Origin: Geotalea sp. SG265
GTDB taxonomy: Bacteria > Desulfobacterota > Desulfuromonadia > Geobacterales > Geobacteraceae
Assembly: GCF_022808985.1 (NCBI RefSeq)
Contig: NZ_JAKZFT010000017.1
Coordinates: forward strand, 1-64,000
Direction of reading: 5' to 3'
Length of the DNA stretch: 64,000 bases
Part shown: positions 26,825 through 36,925 of the stretch, piece by piece
Layout of the letters: every line of letters starts with the position of its first letter
Position numbering within the stretch: position 1 is the stretch's first letter
Made by a program: the position numbers and the translations under genes
The notes under the pieces: generated by a model
What the model was told of the DNA's origin: nothing
The model's database searches: none
What the model saw: only the letters and a program-made list of their open reading frames with translations

Positions 26825-29299
26825 TTAGCCGGCAACGATGTTCACCAGCTTGCCCGGCACGTAGACTACCTTTTTGACGGTCATGCCTTCGATAACCTGT
26901 CGGATACGGTCATCGGCGAGGGCAGCTCCCTTGACCTCCTCGTCGGAGGCGCCCGCAGCAACCGTTACCTTGCCGCGCAGCTTGCCATTCACCTGGACCA
27001 CCACCAGCAGCTCCTCATCAACTGCCGCGGCAGGATCGAATACAGGCCAGCCGGCTTCGATCAGGCTCTTCTCATGGCCGAGTCCTTCCCACAGTTCCTC
27101 GGCAAAATGAGGTACGAACGGCGCCAACAGCAGAATCACCGCCTCGATCGCTTCCTTCAGCACCGGGGCATTGGCAGGGAGGTTCTTCGGTTCGAAAGCC
27201 TGCAGAGCATTGACCAATTCCATGACGGCAGCAATGGCCGTGTTGAAATGAAAACGATCCTCGATGTCATCGGTAACCTTGCGGATCGTCTTATGCACCT
27301 GGCGGCGCAGGGCTTTGCCCTCTCCGGTCAGGGATTCAATATCCAGGGAAGCTGCGGAGCTCAAGAGCGGCAGGCACTCGTAGACCAGCTTCCAAACCCG
27401 GTTGAGGAAACGGAAGCTGCCGTCAACCCCCTGATCGCTCCAGTCCAGATCCTTTTCGGGGGGAGCTGCAAAGAGCGAGAAAAGCCTTGCCGTATCGGCA
27501 CCGTATTTTTCTATCAGCGCATTGGGATCAACAACGTTCCCCTTGGACTTGCTCATCTTCGCCCCATCCTTGATGACCATCCCCTGGGTCAGGAGATTGG
27601 TGAAGGGCTCATCGATGTTGCAGTATCCCAGGTCGCGCAGAACCTTGGTGAAAAAACGGGCATAGAGCAGGTGCATGACCGCGTGCTCGATGCCACCGAT
27701 ATACTGGTCCACGGACATCCAGTATTCGGCCTTCTCCTTGTCTAGCGGACCATCGGCGAAGTCAGGGCAGCAGTAACGGAGGAAATACCACGAGGATTCG
27801 ACGAAGGTATCCATTGTGTCTGTTTCCCGGCGCGCATCCTTGCCGCAGATCGGACAGGTGGTCTTGACGAAGGATTCGACCTTCGCCAGAGGATTGCCTC
27901 CTTCGCCGGTAAAGGTGGCATCCATGGGGAGAACAACCGGCAGATCCTTTGCCGGCACAGGCACGGTGCCGCACTGATCGCAGTAAATAACCGGAATCGG
28001 GTTGCCCCAGTAGCGCTGCCGGGAGATTCCCCAATCACGCAGACGAAAATTGACCGTTTTCTTGCCAAGCCCTTCCTGCTCCAGAAAATCGGCGATCCGC
28101 TCCTTGGCAATGTTGCTGCTCAGACCGTCGAAGCGGCCCGAATTGACCATGATTCCCTCGGCGGTATAGGCTTCGGTCATGGCAGTCGGTTTCAGTGCCT
28201 CCCCTTCAGGCTGAATCACCACCTCCATGGCAATACCGTATTTGCGGGCAAACTCGAAATCGCGCTGGTCGTGGGTCGGCACGGCCATAACCGCGCCGGT
28301 GCCGTAATCGGTCAGGACGAAGTTGGCCAGGTAGATTGGCATACGGCGCCCGTTGACTGGATTCAGGCAGTAGGAACCGGTAAAGACTCCTTCCTTTTCG
28401 AAATCCTCAGCGGTGCGCTTGATCCGGTCGGTTTTCTTCACCTTGTCCATGAAGGCAGTGACGGCAGCCCTGTTTTCTGCAGTCGTCAGCTGGAGAGCCA
28501 TGGGGTGCTCGGGGGCCAGGGACATGAACGTGGCACCGAACAAGGTGTCCTGGCGGGTTGTGAATACCTTTATGGAGCCTTTGTCGTTCTCTACGGCGAA
28601 GTCAATCTCGCAGCCGGTGCTCCTGCCGATCCAGTTGCGCTGCATGGTCAGGACCCGCTCCGGCCAGCCTGGCAACTTATGGGTGTATTCTAGAAGCTCC
28701 TCGGCATAGTCGGTGATCCGGAAGGACCACTGCTCCAGCTCCTTCTGCTCGACGACCGTATCGCACCGCCAGCAACAGCCATCCTCAACCTGCTCGTTGG
28801 CAAGGACCGTCTCACATTTGGGACACCAGTTGACCGAAGAAACCTTCTTGTAAGCGAGCCCCTTTTCCAGCATCTGCAGGAAGATCAGCTGCTCCCACCG
28901 GTAATATTCCACATTGCAGGTGGCCAGTTCCCGGTCCCAGTCGTAGGAAAAGCCCATCTTTTTCAGCTGGCCACGCATGTAGTCGATGTTTTCGTAGGTC
29001 CACTTTGCCGGATGGCTTTTATGCTGAATGGCGGCGTTTTCCGCCGGCATGCCGAAGGCATCCCACCCCATGGGATGAACGACGTTCAAGCCTTTCATCC
29101 TCTTGAAGCGCGCAATGACGTCGCCGATGGAGTAATTGCGCACATGCCCCATGTGAATACGCCCCGACGGATAGGGAAACATTTCCAGCAGGTAGTATTT
29201 TTCCTTGTCTGCGACCTTTTCTGCCTTGAAGCTCTTGTTGCGCTCCCAGAACTGCTGCCACTTCTCTTCAACCCTTTCGGGAAAATATTTCTCTTCCAC
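26825..29299 (-). CDS. leuS: Leucyl-tRNA synthetase
   Basis: An 824-residue class Ia synthetase. The HIGH-type motif is in [13 protein letters not shown], and KMSKS is in [14 protein letters not shown]. The zinc-binding region [12 protein letters not shown] then CCWRCDT, the CP1 editing domain (about 220-420) and the C-terminal anticodon and Leu-specific parts are in order. I use a GTG start at 29299 ([13 protein letters not shown]) because an ideal ribosome site (aggaggttgat) precedes it; the ATG-equivalent 39 bp upstream has none. leuS, lptE and holA form one operon. Confidence 0.97.
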   Translation of the reverse strand: MEEKYFPERVEEKWQQFWERNKSFKAEKVADKEKYYLLEMFPYPSGRIHMGHVRNYSIGDVIARFKRMKGLNVVHPMGWDAFGMPAENAAIQHKSHPAKWTYENIDYMRGQLKKMGFSYDWDRELATCNVEYYRWEQLIFLQMLEKGLAYKKVSSVNWCPKCETVLANEQVEDGCCWRCDTVVEQKELEQWSFRITDYAEELLEYTHKLPGWPERVLTMQRNWIGRSTGCEIDFAVENDKGSIKVFTTRQDTLFGATFMSLAPEHPMALQLTTAENRAAVTAFMDKVKKTDRIKRTAEDFEKEGVFTGSYCLNPVNGRRMPIYLANFVLTDYGTGAVMAVPTHDQRDFEFARKYGIAMEVVIQPEGEALKPTAMTEAYTAEGIMVNSGRFDGLSSNIAKERIADFLEQEGLGKKTVNFRLRDWGISRQRYWGNPIPVIYCDQCGTVPVPAKDLPVVLPMDATFTGEGGNPLAKVESFVKTTCPICGKDARRETDTMDTFVESSWYFLRYCCPDFADGPLDKEKAEYWMSVDQYIGGIEHAVMHLLYARFFTKVLRDLGYCNIDEPFTNLLTQGMVIKDGAKMSKSKGNVVDPNALIEKYGADTARLFSLFAAPPEKDLDWSDQGVDGSFRFLNRVWKLVYECLPLLSSAASLDIESLTGEGKALRRQVHKTIRKVTDDIEDRFHFNTAIAAVMELVNALQAFEPKNLPANAPVLKEAIEAVILLLAPFVPHFAEELWEGLGHEKSLIEAGWPVFDPAAAVDEELLVVVQVNGKLRGKVTVAAGASDEEVKGAALADDRIRQVIEGMTVKKVVYVPGKLVNIVAG

Positions 29300-29430
29300 A
29301 TCAACCTCCTGCCCATATCCGGGACAAAATTTTGCCACGGAAACGGCGGCACCCGCAATTATTCCCTCACCTGAATGGCTGCCGGAAAATCAACGGAGCC
29401 ATGCTTCCATGGCCGTAGTAATATTCTTGC

Positions 29431-31587
29431 TTACAGCGGAGGGACGCCCCCTTCCTGGAACGACGGGTTATCCCCCGCCTTCCCGCTGTGACACTTGCCG
29501 CAGCTGCGCGGGTCCCTGACACTGAAGGCCATGGCGGCGCCATGGCAGCCGCCGCATGATTTCCCCTCTTCCATGTCCTTCATCTTTAAGGGCTTGCGCA
29601 TGACTCCCGCCTGAATCAGGTTGTTGTGACAGTCGCCGCAATTGTACCCCTTGGAAATATGCACCTTATGACTGAACAGGACACTGCCGGTACTTTCCGG
29701 CAGTTCGTATTTTACCGCCTTTGTTACATTATGGCATTTATTACAACTGCCGGTAACGGCAAAGGCCGTGCTGGAATCGTGACAGGCGCCGCAGGATTTC
29801 CCTTTTTCCATTTCCACCATGCTCACCCGCCGGTTCCCCTTGCCAGGAATGAAGAGTTTCGTGTGGCAATCATTGCAGCGATAGAGCCCCAGATGAAACT
29901 TGTGGCTGAATAAAGCGCCCGATTCCTTGAATGGTATCTCCTTTACCGGGTGGCACTTCTCACAGTTCTCCTTGACCGTAAAGGCGGTTTTCCCGTCGTG
30001 GCAGCTGCCGCATGACTTGCCTTTCTCCATGTCGGCCATGGTGTAGCGTTTTGCCGCTGCACCGGTCGTAAAAATGCCGTTATGACAGTCTCCGCATTTG
30101 TACATGCCCGTATGGAAAGCGTGGCTGAACGAGGTTACCCCCGTTTCCGGCACCTTGAAGGCTATTTCCATGGTCGATTTGTGGCACTTGTCGCAATCCC
30201 CCTTGACGGAGAAACCGGTGTTCCCTTCGTGACACGCCCCGCAGGACTCTCCTTTTTCCATGGCAGCCATGGACCGTCGTTTGTTATCAGGTCCGGCGAC
30301 AAACAATTTGCTGTGGCAGTCGGCACATTTGTACATGTCCAGATGCTTTGTATGGCTGAAGCGGGCATCGTCGGCAAAGGTGACATCCTTGACCGGATGA
30401 CATTTACCGCAATTGGCCGAAGCAGTAAAAGCGGTCTTCCCATCGTGACAGGCGCCGCAGGATTTTCCTTTCTCCATCTCCGCCATGGTGAAGCTTTTCC
30501 GCGAAGCGCCGGTGGCAAATACCTGATTATGGCAATCGTCGCACTTGTACATCCCCAGATGCAGGCCATGGCTGAAGGCGACGCTGCCGATATCCGGTAT
30601 CCTGAAGGTTATGTCCTTGGTGCTTTTGTGACACCTGCCGCAGTTGCCGCTGGCCGTAAAGGCGACATCTCCCTCATGGCAGGCGCCGCAGGATCTCAGC
30701 TTTGCCATGTCCGCCATGGTATAGCGCTTGCTGCCGGCGCCACCGACAAAAATGCCGCTATGGCAGTCGCTGCAGCGGTAGATACCCAAGTGGAATTTGT
30801 GGCTGAAAACCGCATCGGTTTCCTTAAATTTTATGTCTTTCGTAGCAGTATGGCACTTGCCGCAATCCCCTTTGACGCTGAAGGCGGTGCTGCCGTCATG
30901 GCAACCGCCGCACGACTGCCCACCTTCCATGTCGCGCATGGAATGGCGCTTACTACCCGGCCCAGCAATGAAGAGTTTGCTGTGGCAATCGCCGCATTTG
31001 TACATTTCCAGATGGAATCTGTGGCTGAAGAGGGCATCGGCAGTAAAGGCAATATCCTTGACGGCGTGGCACTTGGTGCAGTTCTCCTTGACGGTGAAGC
31101 CGGTCTTCCCATCGTGGCAGGCACCGCAGGACGCTCCCTGCTCCATCTGCTTCATGGAGACATGGGGATTACCGGGTCCAGGTTTGAAGATCTTGTTGTG
31201 GCAATCTCCACAGCCATACATGCCAAGATGGAAGTTGTGGCTGAACGTCAGGGTGCCGAACTGCGGTATTTCTATGGGTACTTCCTTGACCACATGGCAT
31301 TTCACGCATTCGCCGACGCCGAAGGCCTTGGTCTTGTTATGGCAGGCACCACAGGACTTGCCCTGCTCCATATCGGCCATGGTGACCGGCGGCACATTGG
31401 TGGATACGGGAAATATGGATTTATGGCAAGCGGTGCAGTTGTTGCCCAGCTTTTTCAAGTGAGGGTCGTGATTGAAGACCACCCTGCCGGCATTCTCAGT
31501 CTTGAAGGTAACGACCTGAAAATCCATGGCAAAAAGAAGCACAGGAATAAAAAGCAGGAACAGCAACGGCAACAGAAAGCGTTTCAC
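29431..31587 (-). CDS. 27-heme c-type cytochrome made of nine triheme c7-type units
   Basis: A 718-residue exported cytochrome with 27 CXXCH motifs. They fall into nine similar blocks of about 75 residues, each with the pattern VxFSHxxHLGMYKCxDCH, then MxxMExGKSCGACHDGxTAF, then CxKCHxVKDI. This is the cytochrome c7 triheme fold repeated in tandem, a likely molecular wire. From memory it matches a 27-heme nonadecaheme-scale protein next to leuS in G. sulfurreducens (GSU2210). I start at GTG 31587 (agaggtcaatca ribosome site); a signal peptide (FLLPLLFLLFIPVLLFAM) follows. The ATG 21 bp upstream has no ribosome site. It sits downstream of the chemotaxis operon. Confidence 0.93.
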   Translation of the reverse strand: MKRFLLPLLFLLFIPVLLFAMDFQVVTFKTENAGRVVFNHDPHLKKLGNNCTACHKSIFPVSTNVPPVTMADMEQGKSCGACHNKTKAFGVGECVKCHVVKEVPIEIPQFGTLTFSHNFHLGMYGCGDCHNKIFKPGPGNPHVSMKQMEQGASCGACHDGKTGFTVKENCTKCHAVKDIAFTADALFSHRFHLEMYKCGDCHSKLFIAGPGSKRHSMRDMEGGQSCGGCHDGSTAFSVKGDCGKCHTATKDIKFKETDAVFSHKFHLGIYRCSDCHSGIFVGGAGSKRYTMADMAKLRSCGACHEGDVAFTASGNCGRCHKSTKDITFRIPDIGSVAFSHGLHLGMYKCDDCHNQVFATGASRKSFTMAEMEKGKSCGACHDGKTAFTASANCGKCHPVKDVTFADDARFSHTKHLDMYKCADCHSKLFVAGPDNKRRSMAAMEKGESCGACHEGNTGFSVKGDCDKCHKSTMEIAFKVPETGVTSFSHAFHTGMYKCGDCHNGIFTTGAAAKRYTMADMEKGKSCGSCHDGKTAFTVKENCEKCHPVKEIPFKESGALFSHKFHLGLYRCNDCHTKLFIPGKGNRRVSMVEMEKGKSCGACHDSSTAFAVTGSCNKCHNVTKAVKYELPESTGSVLFSHKVHISKGYNCGDCHNNLIQAGVMRKPLKMKDMEEGKSCGGCHGAAMAFSVRDPRSCGKCHSGKAGDNPSFQEGGVPPL

Positions 31588-31638
31588 TGATTGACCTCTG
31601 ACGTGCATGGTTATACGGAGGAAGTTCTGCCGGCAGCT

Positions 31639-32016
31639 CTAAGCGATTTTCAGGAGCTTTCTGGCAACGTCCAGGATGTTGTTGGGCTGTATGGGCTTGG
31701 TGATATAGGCATTGGCACCCAGAGCCAGCGCCCGCTCCCGGTCCTCCTGCGCCCCTTCTGTCGTAATGACGACAATGGGGGTTGCCTTATAGTTGGAGTC
31801 GGTCCTCACCAGACTTACCAGCTTGAGACCGTCCATGATGGGCATGTTGATGTCGGTGAAGATCAGGTCGAACTTCTCTGCGGAAAGTTTTTTCAATCCG
31901 TCGACCCCGTCGTTGGCTTCAACTATTCTCACAACTCTCAATCTCTTGAGGGCAAAAGAGATAAGCTGCCTCATCGTCGGGGAATCTTCAACGATCAGAA
32001 TATTGTATGGCGGCAT
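31639..32016 (-). CDS. cheY: CheY-like response regulator
   Basis: A 125-residue single receiver domain. Key residues are the acidic pair in IVEDSPTMR, the phosphoacceptor Asp in LIFTDINMPIMDG, Thr/Ser in VVITTEG, and Lys in AYITKPIQP. No output domain is attached, so it should act through protein contact, like CheY. It is the last gene of the chemotaxis operon and lies 51 bp before the 27-heme cytochrome gene. The ribosome site is agaggagaatgtc. Its partner kinase is probably CheA of this operon. Confidence 0.92.
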   Translation of the reverse strand: MPPYNILIVEDSPTMRQLISFALKRLRVVRIVEANDGVDGLKKLSAEKFDLIFTDINMPIMDGLKLVSLVRTDSNYKATPIVVITTEGAQEDRERALALGANAYITKPIQPNNILDVARKLLKIA

Positions 32017-32091
32017 GACATTCTCCTCTTACGTTTCCCTTCATTGCCGATCCGGCATAGAACCCGGCTGTGCGGGCATCGGGGGCTTTTC

Positions 32092-32913
32092 TCACTTGGT
32101 CAGAAGATCGATGAATCCCTGGATGGTCGAGAGCTTTCTTTCTGAATCGCTGTACAGCCTGGAACTGAAAATGGCTGTTGCGGCATGCCCGGCCAAAAGC
32201 GTAAAAAGTTCGTAGTCCACCGCGGCAAATGTCGTCTTCTGCACGAGCAGCTTGTAAATGACCAGGACACCGATTACGTGCTCCTTTATCTTGAGCGGGA
32301 TGCAGACCATGGGATTTTCCAGATCCTGCACATAACCGCTCACATCCTCCACAAAGAAATTCTCACCGGTCTTCGCCACCTCACCGATAACTCCCCGCCC
32401 AAGTTTCACCGGCGGAATATTTTCCCGCTGGATTCCCTCGCAGGCCACGGCCTGAATCTCATTGGTTTTTTCATCCAGGAGCATGATGGAGAATTCCTCA
32501 GCACCGATGAGATTGATGATGATCTCGGTGATGATCTGCAAAACCTCTTTAAAGTCCAGCGTGGAGTGGAGCTGATAGCTGGCGATATAGAGATTGGCCA
32601 GGTTGTTGTTTTCCTCTTCTATCTCGATATATCTGGCGGCAAAATTCTGGTTTTCCGCCTCCACCTGTTTGATGCGGTTGAGTATTTCCTCTTTCTCCCG
32701 CTCAAGTTCCTCGATCCGCTTGGACAACCGGGTGTGCTCGTCGCCCAAGGACGCCCCCTCCCTGTTGGGCAGCGACTCCTCCAGCTCGATAATCCGGTAG
32801 CGAAGCCTTTCATTCTCACGCATCAAGTCCTGGGTGAATTCTGCCCCCTTTTTGAAGACCTGCAGGAATTCTTCCGCCCTGCCGTGCATGCCCTTATCTT
32901 CTTCCCTTGACAT
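32092..32913 (-). CDS. Coiled-coil and GAF-domain protein
   Basis: A 273-residue cytoplasmic protein. Residues about 10-105 form a coiled coil rich in Glu, Arg and Leu (RLSKRIEELEREKEEIL). Residues about 115-255 form a GAF domain (LDFKEVLQIITEIIINLIGAEEF, AVACEGIQ, LGRGVIGEVAKTGE, MVCIPLKIKEHVIGVLVIYK). GAF domains bind small ligands or sense redox or cyclic nucleotides; the ligand here is not predictable. There is no kinase or cyclase output. It lies between cheB and a cheY in the che operon and may feed a signal into it. The ribosome site is agaggtgagat. Confidence 0.85.
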   Translation of the reverse strand: MSREEDKGMHGRAEEFLQVFKKGAEFTQDLMRENERLRYRIIELEESLPNREGASLGDEHTRLSKRIEELEREKEEILNRIKQVEAENQNFAARYIEIEEENNNLANLYIASYQLHSTLDFKEVLQIITEIIINLIGAEEFSIMLLDEKTNEIQAVACEGIQRENIPPVKLGRGVIGEVAKTGENFFVEDVSGYVQDLENPMVCIPLKIKEHVIGVLVIYKLLVQKTTFAAVDYELFTLLAGHAATAIFSSRLYSDSERKLSTIQGFIDLLTK

Positions 32914-32940
32914 ATCTCACCTCTGACTTTGTGGTAGGTT

Positions 32941-34008
32941 CTATCTGCACTTGATTCCGCAATATGATAATATCTCGCCGGACATTTTGTCTATGGTGGC
33001 GATCCTGTCCACAAGACCTGTGGCTATGGCCTCTCTCGGCATGCCGAATACCACCGCCGATTCCTCCGATTCAGCAAAAACACCGCCTCCCGCAGCCTTG
33101 GCCGCCTTGACACCGCGGCTCCCGTCATTGCCCATTCCCGTTAACACCACTGCCAGCATCTTCGGCCCATAGATCCTGGCACATGATGCAAACATGGCAT
33201 CCACCGACGGTACATATTTGTCTTCCGGCCGGGGGGCGACCACCCTGGCAATGACCGATCCGTCGACCCTGTCGAAGATCAGATTGCGGCCACCGGGTGC
33301 AATAAGTACGCGGCCGGGGGTCACAGTATCGCCGTCTTTGGCTTCCTTGATCTCAAAACCGGAGGTCCGGTTCAGGCGTTCGGCAAAGGCCTTGGTAAAA
33401 CCGGGCGGCATATGCTGCGAAACCACCATGGCCACAGGCAGAGGCTTGTCGAAAGCGGAAAAGATGCTCTGCAGCGCCGGCGGTCCGCCGGTCGACGCGC
33501 CGATTGCGATGATATCGATCTGGGATTTCTTGCTCGGCGTTATGGAAAACGGCTTTTTTTCCTTTTGGGCATCCTGGCTGAGAAAGGCCTCACGCCGCTT
33601 GATGCCGGCCATGTTCAGGTTAAAGACGCTCCGCACCTTTTTCTGCAGGTCATCCTGTATCTTCAGGAGTTCATCGGAAATGGTCCTGGTCGGTTTTGCG
33701 ATGAAATCCACAGCGCCCAATTCCAGCGCCTTGAAAACCTTTTCGTCGTCGCTTCCTGCACTGATGACGATGACGGGAGTCGGGCAGCTGTTCATAATGA
33801 TGCGTAACGTGGTGAAGCCGTCCATCTTCGGCATTTCCAGGTCCAGGGTGACAAGGTCCGGAGTGAGATCGATCACCCGCCTGATGCCCTCCTCGCCGTT
33901 GACGGCATAACCGACCACCTCCACCTCGGGAATTTCCTCGAGCATCTTCGTAATTGTGCGCCTATTGTATGCGGAATCATCTATGACAACGATTCTCACT
34001 TTTTTCAT
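32941..34008 (-). CDS. cheB: Protein-glutamate methylesterase CheB
   Basis: A 355-residue enzyme. The N-terminal receiver (1-120) has [10 protein letters not shown] and the phosphoacceptor Asp in [14 protein letters not shown] linker leads to the methylesterase domain with the catalytic Ser in [12 protein letters not shown], His in [10 protein letters not shown], and Asp in GMGNDGSRG. It removes methyl groups from chemoreceptors when phosphorylated. Its ATG overlaps the cheR stop (ATGA), so the two adaptation enzymes are translationally coupled. No receptor gene is present in the window to be its substrate. Confidence 0.96.
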   Translation of the reverse strand: MKKVRIVVIDDSAYNRRTITKMLEEIPEVEVVGYAVNGEEGIRRVIDLTPDLVTLDLEMPKMDGFTTLRIIMNSCPTPVIVISAGSDDEKVFKALELGAVDFIAKPTRTISDELLKIQDDLQKKVRSVFNLNMAGIKRREAFLSQDAQKEKKPFSITPSKKSQIDIIAIGASTGGPPALQSIFSAFDKPLPVAMVVSQHMPPGFTKAFAERLNRTSGFEIKEAKDGDTVTPGRVLIAPGGRNLIFDRVDGSVIARVVAPRPEDKYVPSVDAMFASCARIYGPKMLAVVLTGMGNDGSRGVKAAKAAGGGVFAESEESAVVFGMPREAIATGLVDRIATIDKMSGEILSYCGIKCR

Positions 34009-34880
34009 AAAAAAACTCCGGTTCCGGCAGACGGCGGTTTCTGGTACACCATGTCGTTTTTCAGGTGCTTCAGGGCAAACGCCGTGGAAATGTTCATCAA
34101 CGATTCGGAATGCCCGAGAAGCAGGTATCCTCCCTCGCGAAGGACTTTGTAGAAAGATTCGACAACCCGCTTTTTGGCAGCCTGATCAAAATAAATGATG
34201 ACGTTACGACAAAAGATCACGTCCATTTTACCCAGGAGCGCAAGTCGGTTATGATCGAAGAGGTTGAGGTGGCTGATGGTCACCAGTTCCTTGACCTCGT
34301 CGTTGATCCGGCAGAGCCCTTCCTGGTTCTGGAAAAAACGGTTGATATATGTTTCATCGGTGGAACGAAACGAGGTTTTACCGTAGGTGGCTTTCCTCGC
34401 CTGGTGCAGCACTCTCTGGCTGATGTCTGTACCGACAATCTCTACACGCCAGTCCTTCGGTACCCCCATTTCGATGAGCAGCATGGCAATGGTATAGGGT
34501 TCCTCTCCAGTGGAACAGCCGGCACTCCAGATACGCAGGGAGCGGTCCCCTCTTTTTTCCTTCGCCGCAATCAGTTCAGGGATGATTTCACCGGTAAAGG
34601 CCTTCAGCTGGAAGGATTCCCGAAAAAAATAGGTCTCATTGGTGGTCAGGACATCCATGATGTCCGACAACTCCTGATCCCTCTTCCGATCGTATTTCAA
34701 CAGATGGTAGTAATCCCGGAATTCCTTGATCTGATGCTGGGATAACCGGCGACCCAGCCGCTTTTCGAGAAGATACTTGGAATCGTTGTCGAAATAGAGG
34801 CCGCAGTGGGTATAGATAAGGTCCCGTATGAGGCGGAACTCTTCATCGGTCATTTGCACTTCAGGGTCTGAATAAAACAT
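34005..34880 (-). CDS. cheR: Chemotaxis protein methyltransferase CheR
   Basis: A 291-residue SAM-dependent methyltransferase that methylates Glu residues of chemoreceptors. The N-terminal helical domain contains [14 protein letters not shown]. The Rossmann domain has [16 protein letters not shown] for SAM binding and [13 protein letters not shown]. No C-terminal pentapeptide-binding TPR extension is attached. Its start overlaps the stop of the HEAT-repeat gene by one base (TAATG) and its stop overlaps cheB, giving tight coupling within the operon. Confidence 0.95.
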   Translation of the reverse strand: MFYSDPEVQMTDEEFRLIRDLIYTHCGLYFDNDSKYLLEKRLGRRLSQHQIKEFRDYYHLLKYDRKRDQELSDIMDVLTTNETYFFRESFQLKAFTGEIIPELIAAKEKRGDRSLRIWSAGCSTGEEPYTIAMLLIEMGVPKDWRVEIVGTDISQRVLHQARKATYGKTSFRSTDETYINRFFQNQEGLCRINDEVKELVTISHLNLFDHNRLALLGKMDVIFCRNVIIYFDQAAKKRVVESFYKVLREGGYLLLGHSESLMNISTAFALKHLKNDMVYQKPPSAGTGVFL

Positions 34881-36895
34881 TAAAGAACCCGTTCCATCAA
34901 TTCAACGATCTGTCCCTTGACCAGTTCATCGGTCTCGGTCTGAAGAGCCTGCCGCAGATAGGGAAATGACTTCTCGCCCAGCCGCGATACCATGGTCTTG
35001 ATGAAAGTGCTGCGCACATCCCAATGGGCATGGCACAGGAGCTTTTCGCGGTAGGTATACACCCAGCCGTCCCCGTCCTGGGACAGTATGCCGATTGCCG
35101 CCTTGACCACCTCTTCGTCTGGATTGTCCAGCGCCTTTTCCACAAGGGCCGCTGATTTCTCCCCACCGATTTTCGCCACGGCATCCAGAGCAGCCAAAAG
35201 CACCAGTCCGGCGTCGGCGACTTCGAAAAGCTGGAATATGGCCGGCAATGCCGCTTCGCTCTTCAGGGTACCGAGGCTTTTCAGTACAGCACACTGCACC
35301 CAGGGATCTTCATCCTGCAGGGCCAGCAGAAGCGGTTCTACTGCCTCTTCGCTACCCACATCCCCCAAGGCGCCGGCGGCAGCTATGCGGACATCCGGAT
35401 CCTCATCGACAAGAGCCATCACCAGGTGTCCGGTACAGGCAGCCGATTTAAGGGTGGCAAGGGAATTTACCGCCGCCTTACGTACCGTAGCGTCCTCGTC
35501 CTTGACCAACAGCGACAGTTTCTCCGTATCGGCAAGGGCTGTGGAGAGTATGGCCGCACTGCGCCGCTTCTCAGCCAGATCGGAACAAGCCAGTTTACCG
35601 GCAATCCTTGCCACCGACTGCCTGTCGGTTTCGGCTAGGCGATAGAGCGCTTCCACGGCATCGCTTCTCACTTCCTGCTCGGGGTCTTCAAGCAGATGGG
35701 CCACCTCGTTGACAAAAACCGCCAGGCCGGTCTTTCCTGCAGCTTTAACCGATACCGCACGGAGTTGAGGATTCAGGTCCAGCATACCTTCGGTCAGAAG
35801 CGGTACCGCTTCACGGCAACCGAGTTCTCCGCATAGATAGATGATAAAAGAACGCTGATCATCATCTGCGGAGGTAAACACTTCGAGCAGAGAGGCTGCT
35901 GCAGCATTGCCGATTCTTTTCAGTGCCTGAAGACAGAGTCTCCGCAGCACGTCGTCATTGCAGCCCAACAGAAGAGGCTTGGCTGCCCGCTCATCGCCGA
36001 TGAGCCCAAGGATGAGGGCAAGGGCCTCTTTCACCCCACCTTCGGCATCGTTGAAGGAGCTGATCAACTCCTCCACGTGGGGGGTACCTTTGAGCCCCTG
36101 GAGTCCGCCAAGGAGCACCTCCTCGGCAAACGGAGAAGAAATGCGTTTTCTCAGGGCGGCAAGTCCTGTTGCAGCAGCTCCGCGGGCTTTTTTCAGGCGG
36201 TCCTTCAATCCATCCAACAAGAGCGGAATGGCATCCAGATCACCAATTGCGCCAAGGCAGTCGTAAACTGCCTTCTTGAGGAGGTTGTCATTTGCAAGGG
36301 GAGCAATGGCTGAAACGGGAACAGGCTGACCGATACGTCCCACCGCCTCAAGAATGGTGAATTTCAGCAGAACATCGTTCTTTGCCAGGGTCTCAAGAAG
36401 CTCCGGCAATGCGCGTTCATCCCCTATCTTGCCGAGATTTTCGGCAGCTGCAGCTCGCGCATTGGCATCGGGATCATCCAAAGCGTTGATCAGGGCGGGG
36501 ACAAAAGCCGGGTCACCGATATTACCCATGATGTCGATGATGAACTTACGGACCTCGTGGTCTTCATCGGCAACATGAAGACAGAGGATCCTCGTAGCTT
36601 TTCCCCCTAATTTCTCCAGGGATTCCACCGCAGAATTGCGCAGCCCGGCGTTGTCCTGGGAGTGGAGCATCTTCACCAGCTCCTCCTGCAAGAAATCCCC
36701 TTTTTCACCCTCCGCTGCCACGACAATGATGTCTACAGCTTCTTTGCGCACTCGCCAACTGGTATCGCCCAGGGCAAGAAACAGGCTGTCCAGTACCTGG
36801 TCGAGGGGGTAATCCCTCAATCCGACCACAGCCAGCCTTCTCTTCTCCTCGCCGCCCGAACGAAGGGCCTCGATCAGCATCTGCAGTTTATCCAC
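34880..36895 (-). CDS. HEAT-repeat protein of the chemotaxis operon
   Basis: A 671-residue protein made almost wholly of HEAT/PBS-lyase-like repeats of about 31 residues. Examples are FVPALINALDDPDANARAA, AAAENLGKIGDERALPELL and DEDPDVRIAAAGALGDVGS. There is no signal peptide and no enzymatic motif. Such scaffolds mediate protein contact, and its place between the Znr-receiver gene and cheR suggests assembly of the signalling complex. I start at GTG 36895 (ggagagcgta ribosome site); a TTG four codons earlier overlaps that site. The repeats are not identical at DNA level. Confidence 0.85.
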   Translation of the reverse strand: MDKLQMLIEALRSGGEEKRRLAVVGLRDYPLDQVLDSLFLALGDTSWRVRKEAVDIIVVAAEGEKGDFLQEELVKMLHSQDNAGLRNSAVESLEKLGGKATRILCLHVADEDHEVRKFIIDIMGNIGDPAFVPALINALDDPDANARAAAAENLGKIGDERALPELLETLAKNDVLLKFTILEAVGRIGQPVPVSAIAPLANDNLLKKAVYDCLGAIGDLDAIPLLLDGLKDRLKKARGAAATGLAALRKRISSPFAEEVLLGGLQGLKGTPHVEELISSFNDAEGGVKEALALILGLIGDERAAKPLLLGCNDDVLRRLCLQALKRIGNAAAASLLEVFTSADDDQRSFIIYLCGELGCREAVPLLTEGMLDLNPQLRAVSVKAAGKTGLAVFVNEVAHLLEDPEQEVRSDAVEALYRLAETDRQSVARIAGKLACSDLAEKRRSAAILSTALADTEKLSLLVKDEDATVRKAAVNSLATLKSAACTGHLVMALVDEDPDVRIAAAGALGDVGSEEAVEPLLLALQDEDPWVQCAVLKSLGTLKSEAALPAIFQLFEVADAGLVLLAALDAVAKIGGEKSAALVEKALDNPDEEVVKAAIGILSQDGDGWVYTYREKLLCHAHWDVRSTFIKTMVSRLGEKSFPYLRQALQTETDELVKGQIVELMERVL

Positions 36896-36925
36896 TACGC
36901 TCTCCAATATGAGGGCAGGACGAGC

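Noticed and set aside
30082-31590. 502-codon plus-strand frame opposite the 27-heme cytochrome
   Set aside because: It is an antisense shadow of the repetitive cytochrome gene; the CXXCH frame is clearly real.
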